The notes beneath the pieces were generated by a model. The model saw only the letters and a list, made by a program, of their open reading frames with translations, was not told the origin of the DNA and searched no databases. A program made the translations under genes and the position numbers. Shown one piece after another: positions 14,924-20,802 of a stretch of 20,802 nucleotides of DNA. The stretch's first letter is position 1; each line of letters starts with the position of its first letter. The stretch is from Selaginella moellendorffii (Eukaryota; Streptophyta; Lycopodiopsida; Selaginellales; Selaginellaceae), in assembly GCF_000143415.4 (NCBI RefSeq), contig NW_003314394.1:364484-385285 (forward strand). The letters run 5' to 3'.

Positions 14924-15863
14924 TGTAGCGCACCTGAATTTAGAGCCATACTCCAATCCCATTGCACTACGAACAAGGATCTGGTACAATCCCACGAGCA
15001 CCAACTCCCCGTATCCAGCACCTGCACGCAAAATGGTGTCAGACGGAGTCTGACACAATTTTGGCATACCGGTGGCCTAATGCGAGGAGGGTACTCCACC
15101 GACTAGAGCAGCGTGGAGCTTGGGCTTAGACCCAAGCCGGATGCAAAACAAGGAGCAACACAGCCCAGCGGGAGTCAAACTAATGTCTCAGGTGGTCGGA
15201 CATGCATTCCAACCACTATCTCTACTATACATTTGGAACCCCCCACAGCCCCCCCCCCCCCTCCCCCCCCCTCCCCCCTCCCCCTCTTTGAGGAACACAC
15301 GCTTTGGGCTTTCACCCCAAGCCTCCCTTAGTACCAGGAGTTAGTCTCTGGGACAAACTCGAAACTTACTAAATATGGAATGTCTTTAGATTGAGAATTT
15401 GGACACGGGACGAACACCATTGTGTTTAGGCTGATCTCTACATTCCATAGATATGCTAAATGAGCAAATCTAGACACTTTCCATAAATAGCATATGGGAC
15501 CGAAATGAGACCAACACTAAGGGCATGATAGCAAGGGTGTTTAGCAGACACGGTAAGCTATCATTTAGTGATATTGAGGGACTAGTCTCAATACGTAGGG
15601 GTTCTTGATACTAACAAGTGCAAGCTAATGACACGAGTTTCTCAAACCAGGCCAAGTATGCTCAACAAGAAACACATAAGGTTCCTACCTTATGTTTATC
15701 CGATTTAAGTACACGGTCATTGACCAGTTTCTCAACTAGCTCAAGTGGGAACAATAAAGGGAACCAACTGTATTGACCTTCTGCCGTCATGGCAGTAAGG
15801 AAAGAGTGTCTGTAAGGATTAGCCAACAAGTATCTTTCGACACCTGAAGTCACATTCGCGACA
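14924..15863 (-). repeat. 3' LTR of chromovirus, 940 bp
   Basis: On the plus strand it opens TGTAGCG and closes CGCGACA (TGTCGCG on the element's strand), giving near-perfect inverted ends. The first 47 bp match 20756-20802 at 38 positions. It is bordered by the polypurine tract at 15864-15874. Confidence 0.85.
15249..15286. repeat. Poly-C tract in LTR
   Basis: 38 bases of almost pure C broken by single T; poly-G on the element's coding strand. Long enough to form G-quadruplex and to be length-variable. Confidence 0.85.
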
Positions 15864-15874
15864 CTCTCCCCCCC
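15864..15874 (-). other. Polypurine tract of chromovirus
   Basis: Reads GGGGGGGAGAG on the minus strand, directly before the TGTCGCG start of the 3' LTR. Confidence 0.8.
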
Positions 15875-16473
15875 TTGGGGAAGATTGACGTCCTAGTCGA
15901 TGTATACCTGAGTCTAGCAAACCGTCAAGGAAAAAATTTCGAAAGTTAACGGAAAGCACACTATGTGGAAAATAGACCGACTTAAATGAGTTATGGAACA
16001 ACCTCTCCTCTATGTCCAAAGACGTTAAGACTCAGACACCCTTTGGCTGTCGCCGATAAGGAAATGACTAATGGAGTTGGCCACCCTTGCTACTTTGAGT
16101 ACCACTCGGCTTACAAAGGAATGATACATCCCTGCCTGCAGGGACATAGGGAGAAGGCCAGAGGCCCAACTGCCCTTGAGCAAGAAATCAACCCCGTCGG
16201 GAAGATTTAGACAACTATTATAAACTGGCAGATTAAGTTGTTTACACGACCACTCCCTTTTTCGAAAATGAGTCATTGAGAGAGAGGCGGAGACTTGTGA
16301 TTAGTCTATAATAGTTATCCCCATGATTATAGATTGGACCCATGCAACGAAGTGCCAAAGTCAGCTTGCCAAAACTGACCCAAGTACGAATGAATGAAAG
16401 AAATGACACTTTGATTGATAGAAATATATTACTTTATTGATTTGCAAGATTTATTACAAGGTTTTTACAAAAA
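15875..16473 (-). other. Untranslated region between chromodomain and polypurine tract
   Basis: About 600 bp with no recognisable protein. A near-complementary pair of 17-mers (about 16208-16226 and 16302-16318, core ACTATTATA / TATAATAGT) could form a stem around an 80-nt loop. Confidence 0.5.
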
Positions 16474-17673
16474 TTAGTCTTTATTACTATTCTCATACTC
16501 CGTGACAAGCTCATGAGCATGTGTAAGATTCCTAAGAGGTTCCCAAGTTAATTCACAAGTTGGGTAACCTTTCCACTTAACTAGATATTCCTTGGAATGA
16601 CCACCACTAGCTTTGCGAGACAAGAGAATCACTTTGACCTCATACTCCATGTCACCATTCACAACATCCGGAGGGGGACGAATGTCCACAGAGCGATTCG
16701 TAGCAACATGATATGGTGCTAGTAAACTGAAATGAAACACATCAGCCCTAGACCAACCTTGGCGTAGCTGCTCCGCATAAGTCTCAACAGCCAAGACCAA
16801 CATTTTGGACATAGGTTTCGGTACAACGATTTGTTGAGGAACCCCATGAGCATTCCCTTGCAGCATCTCCCATGGAGAACAGTCTATAGCACTGTGAAAT
16901 GTGTTGTTATAACATATTTCTGCTGTATCCAAATGCTCAACCCAATCGCGTTGGTCTGCCGCAACATAGTACCGCAAATAATCCTCAACTTGAGCATTCA
17001 CGCATTCGGTCTGCCCATCAGTCTGAGGATGATAAGCTGTACTAAATTTTATCTTGGTACCAAACAGCTGGAACAATGTGCCCCAAAACTTCCCTGTAAA
17101 CCTTGAATCCCTATCCGAGATCATTTTTTCGGGAAGACCACGAACCCGCACGACTTCATTGAAAAAGAGCTTTGCTGCTTGTTTCGCATTCACTGTTCCC
17201 ACAATTGGAATGAAGTGTGCAATCTTCGACAATCAATCCACAACCACCATCAAAGTATCATAACCCTTAGACTTTGGCAAGCAAGTGACAAAATCAAGTG
17301 TCACACAGGAACGGATATAATCCGCTATATCACCTTTCATACCAGACCAGAAAAATCCCTTTTTCAATGAAGCCAGAGTCTTTCGTTGTCCACCATGTCC
17401 CGCTGCTGGAACATCATGATATTCCTGCAGAAACAACTGTTGTAGATCCTTAGAGGGAAGATACAATCTTTCTTGTTTATAGAATATAAGCCCATCCCGA
17501 ACCGAGAAGTGAAGCTTTGCATTGGTGCGGTTAGCAACTTTCCCTGCCTCACTATCAGAGTTCTGCTTCGACAACTCTGCACGGCATAAGATTGCTTTCG
17601 CCAATGAATCACTTCCATACGAAGCCCAAACGTCCTCCAACCAGTCCAAACTGATTGCCGATATTGCCCAAAA
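16474..17673 (-). pseudogene. Chromovirus integrase and chromodomain
   Basis: Zinc-binding start HDVPAAGHGGQRKTLASLKK, a catalytic core with LDFVTCLPKSKGYD, MISDRDSRFTGKFW and QTDGQTECVN supplying the three acidic residues, then YNNTFHSAIDCSPWEM. The C-terminus is a chromodomain (YEVKVILLSRK ... EYLVKWKGYPTCELTWEP) ending at TAA 16474; chromodomains direct integration toward heterochromatin. The usual 30 or so residues between the second zinc Cys region and the core appear deleted: RSCVT runs straight into LDFVT. TGA at 17233-17235 sits where relatives have Arg in VVVDxLSK, and TAA at 17674-17676 precedes the domain. Confidence 0.85.
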
Positions 17674-17676
17674 TTA

Positions 17677-19335
17677 AGCTTGACGACTGAACGCATCCGG
17701 AACAATATTGTCTTTACCAGGTTTATATATGATTTCAATATAATATCTAGAAAGCTTCTCTTGCCAACGAGCCTGCTTTGGCGTAAGCTTAGGTTGCGTA
17801 ATAAAGTAGCTTAGTGTGTTACTATCCGTATAAACCTTGGTATGTCCACCCAAGTAGTGTCTCCAGTGTTCTAGGGCCGACACTATAGCAAACATCTCTT
17901 TCTCATGCGTTGGCCATCTTCGTTGGGTCTCATCCAATTTCTTGGAATAAAACACAACGGGACAACCATGTTGCCTTAGCGTAACACCAACCACTTTGTC
18001 ACAATCTTGCTGTAACACGGCACCAATAGCATAACAAAATGCATCACAATGCACTTCGAAGGGTTTATCAAGATTTGGGATCTTGAGAACAAGAACCGTA
18101 GTCAAGATCTCCTTCAACCGTACAAAAGCATGCTAACAAGCTAGTGTCCAGTGAAACGGAATACTACTCTTCATCAACTCAGTCAATGGAAGAGCAATTC
18201 TTGCAAAATTGCAAACAAACTTGCAATAGTATCCCGCCAAACCAAGAAAGGAACGAATATCTGATACAGTGGTTGGAACTTCCCAGGACTTCACTACTTC
18301 CACCTTCCTTGGATTGACCTCAATTACGCCAGCACTAACTATATGTCCGAGAAAGTTTACGTGCAATTTTCCAAAAGCACATTTACTTTCCTTAGCATAC
18401 AGTTTGTGTTTGCGCAACTTCTGAAACACCAGCTCCAAGTGTTTCAAATGATCCTCCAATATTTTGCTAAATACTAGAACATCGTCGATGTATAGGACAA
18501 CAAATGTGTCCAAGTAATTTCTAAATATTCTATCCATCATAGTGTTGAACATTGCCGGAGCATTGCATAACCTGAACAGCATGACAAGGAACTCATAAGA
18601 TCCATACCGATCCTTAAAGGCTGTCTTCTCCACATTCTGATTTGCCACCTGTATCTGATGATACCCGGACTGCAAATCAAGTCACGTAAAATACTTAGCC
18701 TTTAAGAGTTGGTCAAACAATTCATCAATGCGAGGCAAAGGATAACTGTTTTTAACCGTGATCTTGTTGAGTGCCCAATAGTCAATACACATCCTAATAG
18801 TTCCATCCTTTTTCATAACAAAAAGGACCGGCGCTCTATAAAGTGACTTGCTTGGTCATATATGACCTTTGTCAAGAAGATCCGTGAGTTGCTTCTTGAG
18901 TTCAGCCATCTCTTTGATGTTCAACCGATATGGAGCTTTTGTAGGTGGTTTAGGACCCAGAATAACCTCAATTCGATGATCAACCTCACGACTAGGAGGT
19001 AGCCTTGGCGGAAAATCCTTTGGAAAGATATCTTGATTCCTCACCAACAACTCCAATATCCTCTTTGGTACAGGATCAACCCCGTCGCTGATTCGAACTG
19101 AGTCACCAACACCCTCAGCTTCCATCACTTGAACCCAAAAGGTATGACATCCCCTCTTAGCTGCTTTTTGAGCGGCCCTCGCAGTCAGGAACTTTGCATC
19201 CCAATCCTTTAAGGAACGCTTTTGCAACTGAAAGGATATATCAGGACATCCTTCTGACTTCAACGTGATATGACTTTGTCTAGCACCATAAATCTTTTTT
19301 ATATACTTGTTGAAGAAATCCATACCAAACACCAT
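17677..19335 (-). pseudogene. Chromovirus reverse transcriptase and RNase H
   Basis: RT blocks in order: [80 protein letters not shown] and the catalytic LYIDDVLVFSK near 18480. RNase H follows: FEVHCDAFCYAIGAVLQQD, FYSKKLDETQRRW, ALEHWRHYL, VYTDSNTLSYF and VPDAFSRQA. Frame is continuous but stops occur at 18856-18858 (TGA, usual Arg site after GHI), 18682-18684 (TGA) and 18133-18135 (TAG, at a usual Gln before the AFxxLK motif). Confidence 0.88.
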
Positions 19336-19338
19336 CTA

Positions 19339-19725
19339 AAAATCTGGTATTTTCAACACTACCAAGTCCACTTTTTCTTTCCACTTGGATATCTTTATTG
19401 GAACATCACTCATAAACTTTCTGGCTACTTGCCCACCTTTCGCAAACTAGAAGTGCATAGGCGACATTTGCTCAGCATTCAATCTTAACAACTTAACTAA
19501 GTCTTCAGATATCATGTTGTGTGTAGCTCCCATGTCAATCATCACTCGGATTCGGTGTCCATGAACAAAGCCTACTAGATACATCAACGGATCAGTATTT
19601 GCATTGAGTACATGAAAAGCTTGAGGAAAGCAACAAAAGTTACTCACCTCTTCTTCCTCATAGTCTGCATTGACCAACTTGTCAACCCCTTCAGCTTTAC
19701 CACCACTGTCTTCCCTCATGACATT
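19339..19725 (-). pseudogene. Chromovirus protease
   Basis: FVHGHRIRVMIDMGATHNMI contains the aspartic protease active-site region, with DMGA in place of the usual DTGA or DSGA, followed by ISEDLVKLLRL and, later, the flap/end region VVLKIPDF before MVFGMDFF. TAG stops at 19447-19449 and 19336-19338 interrupt it. Its limits within the single gag-pol frame are approximate. Confidence 0.75.
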
Positions 19726-20583
19726 AACCCGAGACCTTGTCTTATGCTTGTTAAGACATTCCAAAGACCTATGTCCCAACTCTCCACAATGGAAGCAATG
19801 ACCCACACTACCTATTCCGCTAGGAGCAAGTTTTGCAGATTGCTGCTACTTGCACCCACCAGGAGGAAGAACAGAGGGCCTAGGACCAGAAGAAGCTGCT
19901 GGTGGTCTCCAACCACCACCACCTTTGTTAACCGTTGCTTGTGAGCCTCCAGAGCGGAACCTGCCTTCCACACTCTATTTCCGATCACCTTGTTTATTCC
20001 TAGAATTTTTATTCTTATCTGAGTTACCAACATATGATTGCTAATATTGTTCCATGAGCGAGTGACTAAAGGCAACTTGCTGCGCTGCCTCCTTACACTC
20101 CAAGTACGTCTTTGGCTTAAACTTCAAAATCTCATTACAAGAAAGTGAACTTAAACCCTCCAGTTAATAACTCCGAGCATCTTCGTCACTCATATTTGCA
20201 ATCATAATGCACTTCTGAGCAAACGCATTAACGTAATGCATGAGATCCCCTCGTGCAACCAGGGGCAACTGTAGAACTTCATCGTCCTTAGAACTCGAAG
20301 AGGAGTCCGGTTGCTTAGGCTTAGCTGGTTTAGCTGCCTCAGCTTCTTTCTTCCTCTTCTTGTTCTCCTTCTTCAATTTGCGGACCTCCCTTTGCAAATT
20401 CTCAATCTCGACTTCCTGAGCCGTATGTTGTAACGCCGCAGCATCTGGCTCTTCCTCTTCCGACTTAGCCTCAGCCTCTTCCACAGCATCTCTAGCAGGA
20501 GTTTCCTCCTCTCGATTCACCCATCTAGAGGTTTCAGCATCATCAGCACAGTTCCTCTTCACCATCCTGCTAGCTGCATGCAT
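19726..20583 (-). pseudogene. Chromovirus gag (capsid/nucleocapsid)
   Basis: First ATG in the gag-pol frame is at 20583. The N-terminal ~110 residues form an acidic then basic coiled-coil (EVEIENLQREVRKLKKENKK), then VARGDLMHYVNAFAQKCIMI, a typical short gag segment. Next come a Gly/Ser-rich linker and one CCHC zinc knuckle, CFHCGELGHRSLEC, near 19760-19800. Four in-frame stops (TAA 20164; TAG 20041, 19975 and 19846) interrupt it. The capsid region appears shorter than usual for chromoviruses. Confidence 0.8.
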
Positions 20584-20740
20584 GCCTCTATTAGTAACTG
20601 AACATGCATACAATGTTCTTACCGAATGGTGCTATCCAACTAATCCTACATAGGTCGCTTCGGATCTACTAGAAAAGTCTCTGCGTATGCAACTTGAGTT
20701 AGAAAATCCGACAAAAGTTGGATAGGAATCGCTGAGACAA

Positions 20741-20753
20741 TCCTTTGATACCA
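20741..20753 (-). other. Primer-binding site of chromovirus
   Basis: TGGTATCAAAGGA on the minus strand, two bases after the LTR's terminal CTACA; matches the initiator-Met tRNA site (TGGTATCAGAGC) except near its end. Confidence 0.75.
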
Positions 20754-20755
20754 AA

Positions 20756-20802
20756 TGTAGCGCACTTGAATTTGGAGTCGAACTCCAAGCCCGTTGTGCT
20801 AC
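20756..20802 (-). repeat. 5' LTR of chromovirus, last 47 bp
   Basis: Starts TGTAGCGCACTTGAATTTGG on the plus strand and aligns without gaps to 14924-14970. The remainder lies outside the window. Confidence 0.85.

Larger units (their letters stand above)
14924..20802 (-). mobile_element. Ty3/gypsy chromovirus, nearly full length, decayed
   Basis: On the minus strand: 5' LTR (only its last 47 bp, 20756-20802), PBS, gag, protease, RT, RNase H, integrase, chromodomain, polypurine tract and a complete 940-bp 3' LTR (14924-15863). Gag and pol share one uninterrupted frame from 20583 to 16474 with no frameshift, but 11 internal stop codons. The two LTR copies differ at 9 of the 47 comparable positions, 7 of them transitions, so the insertion is old. 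The bases flanking the left end are CCCTA; the matching target duplication lies outside the window. Confidence 0.9.

Noticed and set aside
16474-20613. A variant genetic code with TAG/TAA read as Gln
   Set aside because: In-frame TAG and TAA occur in both the chromovirus and the transposon gene, and some fall at Gln sites. But the chromovirus also has three in-frame TGA at or near Arg sites, and its reading ends in TAA. C-to-T decay explains all of these without recoding.

Overview
The window looks like repeat-rich nuclear DNA from a streptophyte, probably a non-seed plant or a charophyte-grade alga; I cannot name the species. The signs are plant-type Ty3/gypsy elements (one with a chromodomain), initiator-Met tRNA primer-binding sites, a TRIM-type mini-retrotransposon, GT-AG introns, and decay by what look like C-to-T changes in CAG and CGA codons, as expected under plant CHG/CG methylation. 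No ordinary host gene is visible; nearly everything is nested mobile DNA.

Layout. (1) 1-313: a TRIM, entered through the last 23 bp of its left LTR, with PBS, PPT and a complete 104-bp right LTR. (2) About 487-1376 (+): a decayed gypsy integrase. (3) 1456-12052: a 10.6-kb DNA transposon with matching 24-bp terminal inverted repeats, inserted just downstream of that integrase. (4) 12053-13270: the displaced 3' flank of the gypsy element, with a PPT-like run and a TATA-bearing LTR remnant. (5) 13335-14260: gypsy pol scraps in opposite orientations. (6) 14924-20802 (-): a chromovirus with a complete 940-bp 3' LTR; its 5' LTR runs off the right edge.

The transposon is the interesting part. It carries two divergent genes separated by a GC-rich repeat array. 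The plus-strand gene (8295-11436) has an open reading frame of about 1,029 codons, with motifs (HDKMDQ, TDN..SENKN, GHTHEDVD) typical of the DUF7869-like family and a plausible RNase-H-fold DDE/D transposase. The minus-strand gene (1898-7260, perhaps starting near 7596) is spread over at least ten exons separated by very small introns (38-57 nt). It would encode a protein of about 1,640 residues or more with a ParB/sulfiredoxin-like domain, a degenerate beta-class DNA-methyltransferase-like region, basic and acidic linkers, a Pro/Thr repeat tract and an FCP1/NIF-type HAD phosphatase domain. This copy of the minus-strand gene is broken by one frameshift and three in-frame stops.

Throughout the transposon, and I think nowhere else in the window, there is a family of 22-bp palindromes: half-site ATGGCRTGWGG followed by its reverse complement. 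I count 16 clear or near copies plus 3 decayed ones. They lie in both outer regions, in the divergent promoter, within 12 nt of the 3' splice sites of several introns, and inside the coding sequence of both genes. My leading hypothesis is a sequence-specific recognition site for a protein of the element itself (ParB-like/methyltransferase-like or transposase), spread and maintained without regard to coding, intronic or intergenic status. This is an inference from layout and has not been tested.
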